Shown here: one piece after another, positions 1 to 7,125 of the stretch
Layout of the letters: the number at the start of each line of letters is the position of its first letter
How positions within the stretch are numbered: position 1 is the first letter of the stretch
NCBI GenBank assembly: GCA_905200645.1
Contig: CAJKLD010000026.1
Span: 1-34,925 of the forward strand
DNA: 34,925 nt
Source of the DNA: an uncultured Phascolarctobacterium sp.
GTDB lineage: Bacteria > Bacillota > Negativicutes > Acidaminococcales > Acidaminococcaceae
Direction: 5' to 3'
The notes under the pieces: model-generated
Database searches by the model: none
The model's input: only the letters and a program-made list of their open reading frames with translations
What the model was told of the DNA's origin: nothing
Translations under genes and position numbers: made by a program

Positions 1-38
1 CGAACGATTTTGCCGGGTACACGAGATTTAATTTCCAT
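1..38 (-). CDS. madF: Start of a biotin carboxyl carrier protein (MadF-like), cut by window edge
   Basis: Only the first 12-13 codons are inside the window, reading MEIKSRVPGKIVR. A PGKI/V motif this close to the N-terminus is typical of stand-alone biotinyl/lipoyl carrier domains, which open with a short strand and a P-G-K-V turn. An AAAAGGAG ribosome site lies just upstream, in the 16-nt gap after mdcG. The operon already encodes a biotin ligase and a carboxybiotin decarboxylase, so a biotin carrier is required, and the Malonomonas mad order (H-K-F) places madF exactly here. Identity rests on 13 residues plus context; the biotinylated lysine lies outside the window. Confidence 0.6.
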   Translation of the reverse strand, partial: MEIKSRVPGKIV

Positions 39-54
39 GATTTATTTCTCCTTT

Positions 55-732
55 TCAAACCAAATATTGTATTATATCTTTACGATATAATATGTTTACA
101 CTATCTAAACTTTTACCAAGCAACGTCTTGGTATCCATAAATACCTCAGCCAGCTTAACGCCATAGCCATTAGGTAAATCCAATTCAAAATCTAAAGGAA
201 TATCGCTGAAATTTTCTTTAGCTGTACGATAAAAATCTAAAAGCCGGTCGTAAGGGGCTGGTTTCAGCAAAACATCAACATCGGAGCCCTCATCCGTATA
301 CGGCAGGCCTGTTGCCAGCTCTAAGGCAGCCGAACCTAATACGCCGATTTGCAAATCAAATTCATCAGCCAAAGCATATAATGCTATGATAGTTTCGATG
401 CAGCGAGTTGCTCCTTTAATAGTAAACACTTTACGCTGCATAACCTCATAAGGCGTCATTATAATCTCTACATTTTCTACTCCGGTAAAAGCTGCTATGC
501 GGATACGATTGCCATTGATGCGCTGAGGATGAACAAAGCCTAAAGCCACTGCCTCGGGCCTTTCGTCACTGCGGCGCACAAATCCGGGAATATCATTAGC
601 TCCTAAAAGTACATCGCGTACCATGGATAATTCTCTTCCCTGATATTGGTCTGAAAGCTCTTCCCATATTTTGTCTTTCCCAGCTTGCGATATAAAGACT
701 AAATCATGCCTTTTTAACTGCGTTTTGTCCAT
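55..732 (-). CDS. mdcG: Malonate decarboxylase holo-ACP synthase (phosphoribosyl-dephospho-CoA transferase, MdcG/MadK)
   Basis: The 225-aa protein matches the MdcG/CitX-type transferases that attach the 2'-(5''-triphosphoribosyl)-3'-dephospho-CoA prosthetic group to the malonate decarboxylase ACP. The nucleotidyltransferase signature GSDVDVLL is visible near residue 150, preceded by the GSAAL helix. The N-terminal RHDLVFI with the following W is typical of MdcG. Its start overlaps the end of the upstream ligase gene by 19 nt, implying translational coupling. In Malonomonas nomenclature the gene in this position is madK. A CitG/MdcB-type enzyme making the prosthetic-group precursor is not in the window. 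Confidence 0.9.
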   Translation of the reverse strand: MDKTQLKRHDLVFISQAGKDKIWEELSDQYQGRELSMVRDVLLGANDIPGFVRRSDERPEAVALGFVHPQRINGNRIRIAAFTGVENVEIIMTPYEVMQRKVFTIKGATRCIETIIALYALADEFDLQIGVLGSAALELATGLPYTDEGSDVDVLLKPAPYDRLLDFYRTAKENFSDIPLDFELDLPNGYGVKLAEVFMDTKTLLGKSLDSVNILYRKDIIQYLV

Positions 733-1817
733 GTCGGGTCTGCCTTTGCTTTCTGCTGATAATCTAACTGAGCCTGAACCATATCGTCAAAGAATTTTGT
801 CTTTACGGGACCTTCTATAACGATACCTTTCTGCTCACCAGCACTAATATAATCCGGACGTAATTCTAATACCGTATGTTCAGCATTGGTAATTACCTGA
901 GGACTAATTTTTACGATACGTCCTTTAATTCTTAATATAGATCTTGCTACTCTGCCTAAAGTTACCGTAGAAGTAAGCGTTGTTGCTTTGACAATCACTT
1001 CATATTCCGGATATGTACGCTCGCGGCGATAGGTAATAATTTTGCCTTCTTTATTGCAGACATGCCCGCTTGCAGAAACAGGAAAGCTGTCGCCCATAGG
1101 CAGTCCGCCTACAACCAATTCAAACATTTCCTGTCCGCTGCCGGTTGGCAGCTTTACCAGTTCTATGTCTTCACGCAGCGGAACGCCGTCCATACACAAC
1201 CAGCCAAATTCCTGACAGCCGTACAAATCATGTACCTGCGCGTTCAAAACCGCTTTTGCTACCGGCAGTAATTCCAAATCCAACGGCGTACCGGCGGTAA
1301 GCAAAATAATATCCTGCGGTAGTTCATCTGCAACGCCCATGTGTTTGGCGTCCTCTAAAGCCGCTCTTATGAAAGAGGATTCTCCCACTACAGCTTTAGG
1401 TTGGAATTCGTAAAGCGCTGCCAGAAAAGCATCTCTGCTGGAACGTACCAAGAAACGCCATTCCAAACCATATTGCTTAAAGGATTCACCGGAAAACACA
1501 TTAACCAAAGGCGGATAGGTAACTAAAACCTTATCTCCGGGCTGAAGTCCGGCTCGCTTTAATACAGTCAACGAAGCCTTTATTCTTTGCGGCAGCTCCG
1601 CAAAGGTTATACCGACAATATTCTGAAAAGCAGACGAGCCCGTGGTAAAAGTGAGATAAGCCAAATTAAGGGGAGTATGAACCTCTTCTATGGTATGAGC
1701 AGCAGTTGGTCCGGCAATCCCTTTATCGGCTAATGTCTTGCGAGGCATTTCAGCAAATGTTGGTGCGGAACCAAAATCTTTTACCATATTGGCGATTTCT
1801 GCCAGCATTCCTTTCAT
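714..1817 (-). CDS. madH: ANL/LuxE-like adenylate-forming enzyme, candidate acetate:ACP ligase (MadH role)
   Basis: The 367-aa protein has features of adenylate-forming ANL enzymes: a degenerate phosphate loop FTTGSSAFQNIVG near residue 57, the A5-like motif YGCQEFGW near residue 200, and YRRERTYPEYEV near the hinge. It is shorter than acyl-CoA synthetases (about 430-550 aa) and close in size to LuxE-type acyl-protein synthetases, which acylate a protein rather than CoA. Lying directly after madD, the position of madH in Malonomonas, it most likely activates acetate and acetylates the thiol of holo-MadE to prime the decarboxylase. The family fit is seen; the substrate is inferred from position. 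A GGAAGGGG ribosome site precedes the chosen ATG. Confidence 0.72.
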   Translation of the reverse strand: MKGMLAEIANMVKDFGSAPTFAEMPRKTLADKGIAGPTAAHTIEEVHTPLNLAYLTFTTGSSAFQNIVGITFAELPQRIKASLTVLKRAGLQPGDKVLVTYPPLVNVFSGESFKQYGLEWRFLVRSSRDAFLAALYEFQPKAVVGESSFIRAALEDAKHMGVADELPQDIILLTAGTPLDLELLPVAKAVLNAQVHDLYGCQEFGWLCMDGVPLREDIELVKLPTGSGQEMFELVVGGLPMGDSFPVSASGHVCNKEGKIITYRRERTYPEYEVIVKATTLTSTVTLGRVARSILRIKGRIVKISPQVITNAEHTVLELRPDYISAGEQKGIVIEGPVKTKFFDDMVQAQLDYQQKAKADPTWTKRS

Positions 1818-1841
1818 ACTACCCCTTCCTTTCTAAACTAA

Positions 1842-2732
1842 TTAAGCGTTGATATATTTGTCAGCTACAGCAGCAAATTCTTCGTTCATCTTGGCCATAG
1901 CTTTCAGACGAGTTACACGACCGCCGCGGGCATCGCCGTCCAAGCCGCGTCCCCAAGGGCCAAGCTTTTCAATTTCGCCGTTAGCTTTCAACTCTTGTAC
2001 TTCTTTTACATGCTTAGCAATTACGCTGCGCATATCTTCTACTTTATTAACAATTTCTTTTACGCCGCCAAGGTTATAGAAGAAATTTACACCGGGAGCG
2101 AATACCGGATTAACTTTAGAAAGTTCTTCCAAGCGTTCAATATCCATTTTGGTGATACGGGAAATAGAAGTAATAGGCATTACGTGAATCATCGTGCCGA
2201 AATCGGTGGACAGAGCCAAAATCTCGTCTGCCTGCAGGCCATGGCACAGGAATGCGCCGGAGATGGCACGGCCGATAACCATTGCAACAATGGGATGACC
2301 AGCTTTACGAGCTTCAGCCAAAGCCAGCTGATAAGAGCCGGTTGCTTTATTCATGCCGGCAATTTCTTCCATTTTGCCGGGGCCGTTGCCCGGGGTGTCA
2401 ACAATCAACACAATCGGACGTTTTTCAGCCAGGGGTTTATCTTGGTCAGCTTCCATAGTGCGGTAAACGGTAGTAGCCATTTTGTAAGCTTCTTCCAAAC
2501 CGATAACGCCGCCAAATACTACGGGGAAGCGATCATTGAAAGCATAAGCATCATTAGCAATAACGGTAACAGTTTGATCTTCCAGCTTTGCGGTACCGAC
2601 TACGGCGCCGGGACCATATTCTGCGTCAACCTCAGCATTACCAATTTTGTTTTCTTCGAAGGAGCCAGCGTCAACAATCATTTCAATTGCGTCGCGACCG
2701 CGGCCAATCATAGTGTTTTCCATTTCATCCAT
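1842..2732 (-). CDS. madD: Malonate decarboxylase carboxyltransferase, gamma-type subunit (MadD/MdcE)
   Basis: The 296-aa protein belongs to the crotonase-fold carboxyltransferase family and matches the MdcE/MadD subunit. VDTPGNGPGKMEE near residue 110 and the GRAISGAFLCHGLQAD oxyanion-hole region near residue 155 are characteristic. With MadC it transfers the carboxyl group from malonyl-S-ACP; with biotin partners encoded in the operon, the acceptor is expected to be the biotin carrier rather than water. Its AAGGAGG ribosome site overlaps the madC stop region, 18 nt upstream. The sequence is full length, with no frameshift. Confidence 0.92.
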   Translation of the reverse strand: MDEMENTMIGRGRDAIEMIVDAGSFEENKIGNAEVDAEYGPGAVVGTAKLEDQTVTVIANDAYAFNDRFPVVFGGVIGLEEAYKMATTVYRTMEADQDKPLAEKRPIVLIVDTPGNGPGKMEEIAGMNKATGSYQLALAEARKAGHPIVAMVIGRAISGAFLCHGLQADEILALSTDFGTMIHVMPITSISRITKMDIERLEELSKVNPVFAPGVNFFYNLGGVKEIVNKVEDMRSVIAKHVKEVQELKANGEIEKLGPWGRGLDGDARGGRVTRLKAMAKMNEEFAAVADKYINA

Positions 2733-2750
2733 GTTCTTTACCTCCTTCTT

Positions 2751-3710
2751 TTATGCACGAACTCTGCGTTTAACAACCTTCAGGAATTCTTCGGTAGTCA
2801 TTTCCGGAAGTGCTGCAGGGTCTTCATTACCATAATATTTCCACAAATCCATAGAATCTTTAGGCTGCATCTCGCCAACAAGTTTTACCAAGTCTTGTTG
2901 CTCCTGAACCAGCTTCAAGGAACCAATGCGGCGCATTTCTTCAATCTTATCCATCGGAATATCGGCAATCTCTGCCAAGGTCTTATGGAAATCGCCAATA
3001 ACATCTTCTACAAGATAATTGCAGTCTTGGATGATGTATTTATGTTTAGCGCCGGTAGTACGATATACCAATGCTTTGTTGGAAGCGTCAAATTCGTCCT
3101 TACCCATTTCCTGCTCAATAACTTCCGGACCTGTCAACCCGATACGGCCTTGTTCGTTCATTACGATAACATCGGTAGCAGCAGCTACGAAGCCCATACC
3201 GCCGAAGCAGCCAACTTTAGAACCAACTACGGCAACAATCGGCAGAATGCGGCGACAGTCTTGAATGGCGTCCATAACCTCCGCATGTGCCAAAAGGCCT
3301 GCGTTTGCTTCGTGCAGACGAACGCCGCCGGTTTCAAAAGAAATAGCTACGATAGGACGACGTACATCGTATTCGTCCGGATGAGCAGCTTTAATATCAT
3401 TAGCTGCTTTCAAAGCTAAGCGCAAAGTATTAACCATTTTAGCGCCGTTAACTTCGCCGATAGCACCGCCAATGAATTTGCCTTCCATGGAAACAACAAA
3501 CAGAGGATGTTTACCAACCAGGCCTACGCCGGTTACGGTACCGTCATCAAATTCTACTGCAGTACCAAGTACAGGCAGATGCGGACTTTCAAAACGATCC
3601 AGAGGATTCAATAATTCAGTAAAGGTGCCTTTATCGCACATGCCAACTGCACGCTCGCGGGCATTAGCATCAAAGAAGCTGCTTTTTTCGAGCTCGTTCC
3701 AACTTTTCAT
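2751..3710 (-). CDS. madC: Malonate decarboxylase carboxyltransferase, beta-type subunit (MadC/MdcD)
   Basis: The 319-aa protein matches the beta subunit (MdcD/MadC) of malonate decarboxylase, a carboxyltransferase-fold protein related to AccD. The motif FETGGVRLHEANAG near residue 125 and GCFGGMGF near residue 168 are family hallmarks, the latter forming part of the oxyanion hole. It pairs with MadD to remove the carboxyl of malonyl-S-MadE, regenerating acetyl-S-MadE. It starts one base after the madE stop, so the two are probably translationally coupled. Confidence 0.93.
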   Translation of the reverse strand: MKSWNELEKSSFFDANARERAVGMCDKGTFTELLNPLDRFESPHLPVLGTAVEFDDGTVTGVGLVGKHPLFVVSMEGKFIGGAIGEVNGAKMVNTLRLALKAANDIKAAHPDEYDVRRPIVAISFETGGVRLHEANAGLLAHAEVMDAIQDCRRILPIVAVVGSKVGCFGGMGFVAAATDVIVMNEQGRIGLTGPEVIEQEMGKDEFDASNKALVYRTTGAKHKYIIQDCNYLVEDVIGDFHKTLAEIADIPMDKIEEMRRIGSLKLVQEQQDLVKLVGEMQPKDSMDLWKYYGNEDPAALPEMTTEEFLKVVKRRVRA

Positions 3711-3711
3711 C

Positions 3712-4038
3712 TTACTCTTCCTCCTTTGCCGTTGCTTCTGCTAAAGCTTGACGCAATCTCATATATACTACGATAGGAGTAGCATTATCATCGTTAATTT
3801 CAATAACGATGTTACCAACGCCGGTATCGTTAACGAACTTGTTCAGCATACTTTTCCAAACAGCGTCAAAGCCAACTACAGGAGTGCAAACTTTAGCTTC
3901 AACCTTGCCGCCCAGATCTTTTTTAATGAACATAACTTCCATATCACCGCTGCCGGTTACGCCCATGTGGAACCATTCAGGGTTAATGGTTTGTGTATTT
4001 TCAGATTCAAATTCAAATTCAAGATTAAGTAATGCCAT
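3712..4038 (-). CDS. madE: Malonate decarboxylase acyl carrier protein (MadE/MdcC)
   Basis: The 108-aa protein is the delta-type subunit. The motif VTGSGDMEVM contains the serine, Ser30 here, that carries the phosphoribosyl-dephospho-CoA prosthetic group in MdcC. This is not a 4'-phosphopantetheine ACP and has no DSL motif. The acetyl group sits on this thiol and is exchanged for malonyl by MadA. The length fits the family (about 100 aa). It lies between madA and madC with 15-nt and 1-nt gaps. Confidence 0.93.
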   Translation of the reverse strand: MALLNLEFEFESENTQTINPEWFHMGVTGSGDMEVMFIKKDLGGKVEAKVCTPVVGFDAVWKSMLNKFVNDTGVGNIVIEINDDNATPIVVYMRLRQALAEATAKEEE

Positions 4039-4053
4039 TGTCTTATCCTCCTA

Positions 4054-5727
4054 TTACCAGTTTCTGAATTTTGCAGGCGGATTATAGAGGCCACCAGACC
4101 ATTCAACCAAATCATGAACATTCTTAGCAGCCAACATGGAGCGGGTTGCTCTGCTCATGTCGATGCCCAAATCTTGCGGAGTCTTGATGATGCCAAGCTC
4201 ACGCAGACGTTTAGTTTCTTTCGGATCAGCCTTCATACCAACTTCGGTGAAGCCTGCGATACCACGGATAGCAGCGGTACGTTCAGCCATGTTGCGGCAC
4301 TTCGGCAGGTAAGCGATACCTTCTTCAGTGATGATATGGGTCAGGTCATCGCCGTAAATCATTACAGGCTCGATGGACAGGTTAGCATTCTTAGCCAGCT
4401 TGAAAGCATCCAGCTCTTCTACGAAGCCAGGAGCCAGCTTCTCGCGGAAGGTTTCTGCCAGTTGTACAACGAGGCGTTTGCCGCGACGTACAGGACCCCA
4501 CAGCTCGCTGTTGAGAGCGTATTCTTCGCCGCATTTCAGCCAAGCGCCGGAGGAATGACGGCGGCCTTTAGGATCGCAGCCCATATTCGGAGCGCCGCCG
4601 AAGCCCGCTACGCGGTTTGCGGTTGCGGTAGAGGAGTTGCCATAGGGGTCAATTTGCAGCGTGCCGCCAATGAACATATCAATCGCATAATGGCCTGCAG
4701 TTTGAGAGAAGGCGCGATTGGAACGCATGGAACCATCCGGACCTACGAAGAAGATGTCGCTACGAGCAGCTACATAATCTTCCATGCCCAGCTCGCCGCC
4801 GAAGCAGTGTACGGATTCTACCCAACCGGTTTCGATTGCCGGAATCAGGGTCGGATGCGGATTCAGAATGAAGTTCTTGCAAATCTTGCCCTTCAGTCCC
4901 AGCTCTTCGCCGTAGGTCGGCAGCAGCAGCTCAATAGCAGCAGTATCAAAACCAATACCATGGTTCATAGATTCTACCTGATATTCGCCGTAGATACCTT
5001 TAATAGCCATCATGCCTTTCAGTACCTGTGCATCGGTAATCAAAGCAGGGTCACGGGTAAACAAAGGCTCAATGTAGAACGGTTTAGGAGATTGGATTAC
5101 ATAATCAACCCAGTCAGCAGGAATATCTACGCGAGGCAGCTTGTCAACGATCTTGTTAACTTGAGCGATAACAATACCTTGACGGAATTTAGTTGCTTCA
5201 ACAATTGCCGGAGTATCCTCCGTGCTGAAGCCGGTGAACAAATTGCCTTCTCTGTCAGCCATAGTAGCGGCAACTAAAGCAACACGCGGGGTCAAATCCA
5301 AGAAATAACGGCCGTATAATTCAAGATAAGTATGAATAGCGCCTAACTCTAATTTGCCCTCTTGCAGGAATTGAGCAATGCGTCCAGCCTGCGGTCCGGA
5401 GAAGGACATATCCAGTTTCTTAGCAATACCTTTTTCAAATACATCAAGATGTTCAGGAAGAGTCAATACAGATTGAACCATGTGCAGATCATGAATCTTG
5501 GCAGGATCAACCTGACATAAGCATTTTGCTAAAAAGTCAGCCTGCTTTTGATTGTTGCCTTCGATGTTAACCTTATCAAAAGGTTTGATTACTGCTTCCA
5601 ACAAGGCAACAGTATCTTTAGCATCAACAATTTTTCCTTCCTTGACCAAGTGAGCGGCATTTTTAGCACGCTCCATTGCGTCCTTTTTGAGAGTGTCCCA
5701 CTCACGAGTAACTTTTTTGAACTCCAT
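4054..5727 (-). CDS. madA: Acetyl-S-ACP:malonate ACP transferase (malonate decarboxylase alpha subunit, MadA/MdcA)
   Basis: This CoA-transferase-like protein of about 557 aa swaps acetate for malonate on the ACP thiol, the first step of the cycle. MdcA/MadA features include FSGPQAGRIAQFLQEG, the TLQIDPYGNSSTATANRVAG region and CDPKGRRHSSGAW. The frame stays open upstream to 5787, but I start at the ATG at 5727 because an AGAAAGGAGAGA ribosome site immediately precedes it and the extra 20 codons lie across a terminator-like hairpin. About 120 nt separate hutP from this start, the only large gap downstream of birA, and it holds the proposed attenuator at 5771-5821. Confidence 0.95.
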   Translation of the reverse strand: MEFKKVTREWDTLKKDAMERAKNAAHLVKEGKIVDAKDTVALLEAVIKPFDKVNIEGNNQKQADFLAKCLCQVDPAKIHDLHMVQSVLTLPEHLDVFEKGIAKKLDMSFSGPQAGRIAQFLQEGKLELGAIHTYLELYGRYFLDLTPRVALVAATMADREGNLFTGFSTEDTPAIVEATKFRQGIVIAQVNKIVDKLPRVDIPADWVDYVIQSPKPFYIEPLFTRDPALITDAQVLKGMMAIKGIYGEYQVESMNHGIGFDTAAIELLLPTYGEELGLKGKICKNFILNPHPTLIPAIETGWVESVHCFGGELGMEDYVAARSDIFFVGPDGSMRSNRAFSQTAGHYAIDMFIGGTLQIDPYGNSSTATANRVAGFGGAPNMGCDPKGRRHSSGAWLKCGEEYALNSELWGPVRRGKRLVVQLAETFREKLAPGFVEELDAFKLAKNANLSIEPVMIYGDDLTHIITEEGIAYLPKCRNMAERTAAIRGIAGFTEVGMKADPKETKRLRELGIIKTPQDLGIDMSRATRSMLAAKNVHDLVEWSGGLYNPPAKFRNW

Positions 5728-5770
5728 TACGGTCTCTCCTTTCTGAATAAAAACCATATATTTAGTCAAA

Positions 5771-5821
5771 CAAAAAGAGAGAGCCAAAGCAGAAGTATGT
5801 CTCTGTTCTCACTCTCTCATT
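5771..5821 (-). terminator. Terminator-like hairpin with GAG-repeat 5' arm between hutP and madA (proposed HutP-responsive attenuator)
   Basis: On the minus strand a GAGAGAG arm (5818-5812) can pair with CTCTCTC (5783-5777), with an inner CAGA/TCTG helix, followed by a run of five T. The 5' arm reads ATGAGAGAGTGAGAACAGAG, a dense run of NAG triplets closely resembling the 5' arm of the leader terminator at 8850-8893. HutP of Bacillus binds clustered NAG triplets and blocks a terminator. The hairpin is less perfect than the leader one, so termination in vivo is inferred. Confidence 0.55.
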
Positions 5822-5846
5822 CACCACTTTTTAATTGTCTGCTTGA

Positions 5847-6293
5847 CTATATATGCATTACTCCCAGCCCTGCACGTTCATGATTTGTCATATAATGCAG
5901 TGCTGATTTGCCAAACAAGGCAACTGCTATCCAATGCTCATCTCTTACTACAGCAATTTTTAAAGCCAAACTTGCACTAGTATTCACACTCACTAAAATC
6001 CCTTTTTTCGCTTCTTCTGTAGCATGGATAATCGCATGAATTTCATTACCTGTTTTATTAATGATACCTGAATTTAAACAGGCACCTATTACAGCTCGAT
6101 TCACTTTTTCATTAAAATCATCATATGTTGTTTTCCCGCCAACTTCTGTTACTACTGCTTGAAAACCGCTTTTAGCAACTAAATCCTTAACTATACCCTC
6201 ATCATAAAGTGTTTGTGTTAAAGATAATAACATTGCCGCACCGCCAGCACTTTTGATGCTGTTTGCCATAAACTCCCCCGATACTACAGCCAT
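5847..6293 (-). CDS. hutP: HutP-family RNA-binding antiterminator
   Basis: The 148-aa protein has the length of Bacillus subtilis HutP (about 148-151 aa). It keeps the metal-ligand pattern: a His-x3-His pair in IHAIIHATEEA (His86, His90) and His138 in the C-terminal NHERAGLGVMHI block. That block matches the GLEHETFGVGINHI end of Bacillus HutP; WIAVALFG also aligns. HutP hexamers bind NAG-triplet RNA with Mg2+ and L-histidine and prevent termination in the hut operon. No histidine-utilisation gene is nearby; this copy sits inside the malonate decarboxylase operon between birA and madA, flanked by GAG-rich elements. The family assignment is strong. The ligand (histidine or another) and the target are inferred. 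Confidence 0.85.
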   Translation of the reverse strand: MAVVSGEFMANSIKSAGGAAMLLSLTQTLYDEGIVKDLVAKSGFQAVVTEVGGKTTYDDFNEKVNRAVIGACLNSGIINKTGNEIHAIIHATEEAKKGILVSVNTSASLALKIAVVRDEHWIAVALFGKSALHYMTNHERAGLGVMHI

Positions 6294-6294
6294 A

Positions 6295-6315
6295 CTTTCT
6301 CACTCCTTCTCTCAA
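6295..6315 (-). promoter_or_regulatory. GAGAGA-type motif overlapping the hutP ribosome site
   Basis: Between the birA stop and the hutP ATG the minus strand reads TTGAGAGAAGGAGTGAGAAA. It contains the AAGGAG Shine-Dalgarno (6308-6303, 9 nt from ATG) inside the same GAG-triplet pattern seen at 5801-5820 and 8871-8893. If the HutP-like protein binds that pattern, this would be a translational autoregulation site. The motif is seen; the function is inferred, and part of the similarity comes from the ribosome site itself being purine rich. Confidence 0.4.
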
Positions 6316-7059
6316 TTAACGAATACTTATTTCGCCAAAGTCAAAGCTTTGTAGCTCTCCTTCCTTACTACGAACAACAATCGCACCTGTTTCGTCGATA
6401 GAGATAACCTCGCCGGAAAAAATAACTTCATCATTATCCTTAACCAAAACCTGTTTGCCTAAGGTACAATTGAATTTTTTCCACAGATTGATAACCATGT
6501 CCGCACCTTTTATCAACCATTGTTGATAGAGAAAATCAAACTCTTGCAAAACCTTAGCAAGTACATACGTACAAGTATAATTTTTGTTAAAGCTTGCATT
6601 AAGGGAAGCAGCTATTTCTTTTAAATCCTTGGGAAAATCCTTAGGATTTAAAGCTACGTTAATGCCTATGCCAACAATAGCATAATCTATTGTTCCGTTT
6701 TCATCAAGCTGCATTTCGGATAATATCCCGCAAATCTTTTTGCTTTTCAGCAATAGGTCGTTAGGCCACTTTATCGTAATTTCGTCGGTTTGATAAATCT
6801 GGCGCAACGCCTGGGCAACGGCAACACCGGCTAGCAAAGTAACTTGAGCAGCATATTGCGGCTCTATGTACGGACGCAGGACAACGCTGAACCAAAGTCC
6901 TCCTGCGGGAGAATTCCAAGCGCGTTTCATTCTTCCGCGGCCGCCCTCCTGCCGTTCCGCAACTATGACAGTACCTTCGGGAGCACCCTCTTTTGCAAAG
7001 GCTACAGCGGTAACATTAGTTGACTCTAAAACATCAAATTGTTGGAGCTGTATTTTCAT
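6316..7059 (-). CDS. birA: Biotin--[biotin carboxyl-carrier protein] ligase, short form without HTH
   Basis: The 247-aa protein has the biotin-binding loop GGRGRMKRAW near residues 39-48 and the IKWPNDLLL and KICGILSEM motifs of biotin protein ligases, plus a C-terminal SH3-like segment. There is no N-terminal winged helix, so it cannot act as the DNA-binding repressor that long BirA proteins are. It attaches biotin to carrier proteins via biotinyl-AMP. Its place directly after madB suggests a supply of ligase for the operon's own carrier (start at 1..38). Confidence 0.93.
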   Translation of the reverse strand: MKIQLQQFDVLESTNVTAVAFAKEGAPEGTVIVAERQEGGRGRMKRAWNSPAGGLWFSVVLRPYIEPQYAAQVTLLAGVAVAQALRQIYQTDEITIKWPNDLLLKSKKICGILSEMQLDENGTIDYAIVGIGINVALNPKDFPKDLKEIAASLNASFNKNYTCTYVLAKVLQEFDFLYQQWLIKGADMVINLWKKFNCTLGKQVLVKDNDEVIFSGEVISIDETGAIVVRSKEGELQSFDFGEISIR

Positions 7060-7125
7060 AATTAAGCCTCAAAAGCCTTCTATAAAAGCTTTGTTTAGGA
7101 CAACAAAACTATCTGCTGCCCAAAT

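Noticed and set aside
1995..3419. 474-codon open frame on the plus strand opposite madC and madD
   Set aside because: It is antisense to two strongly conserved genes, has no ribosome site, and its translation is low-complexity F/N/H-rich with no family features.
4114..5277. 387-codon open frame on the plus strand opposite madA
   Set aside because: Shadow of madA codon bias; no ribosome site or recognisable domain.
5728..5787. Upstream 20-codon extension of madA
   Set aside because: It runs through the terminator-like hairpin and lacks a ribosome site, while AAAGGAGA directly precedes the ATG at 5727.
5847..6293. Classical hut operon regulator
   Set aside because: No hutH, hutU, hutI or hutG is present; all neighbours belong to malonate decarboxylation. 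The family name is kept, but the histidine-utilisation role is not supported.
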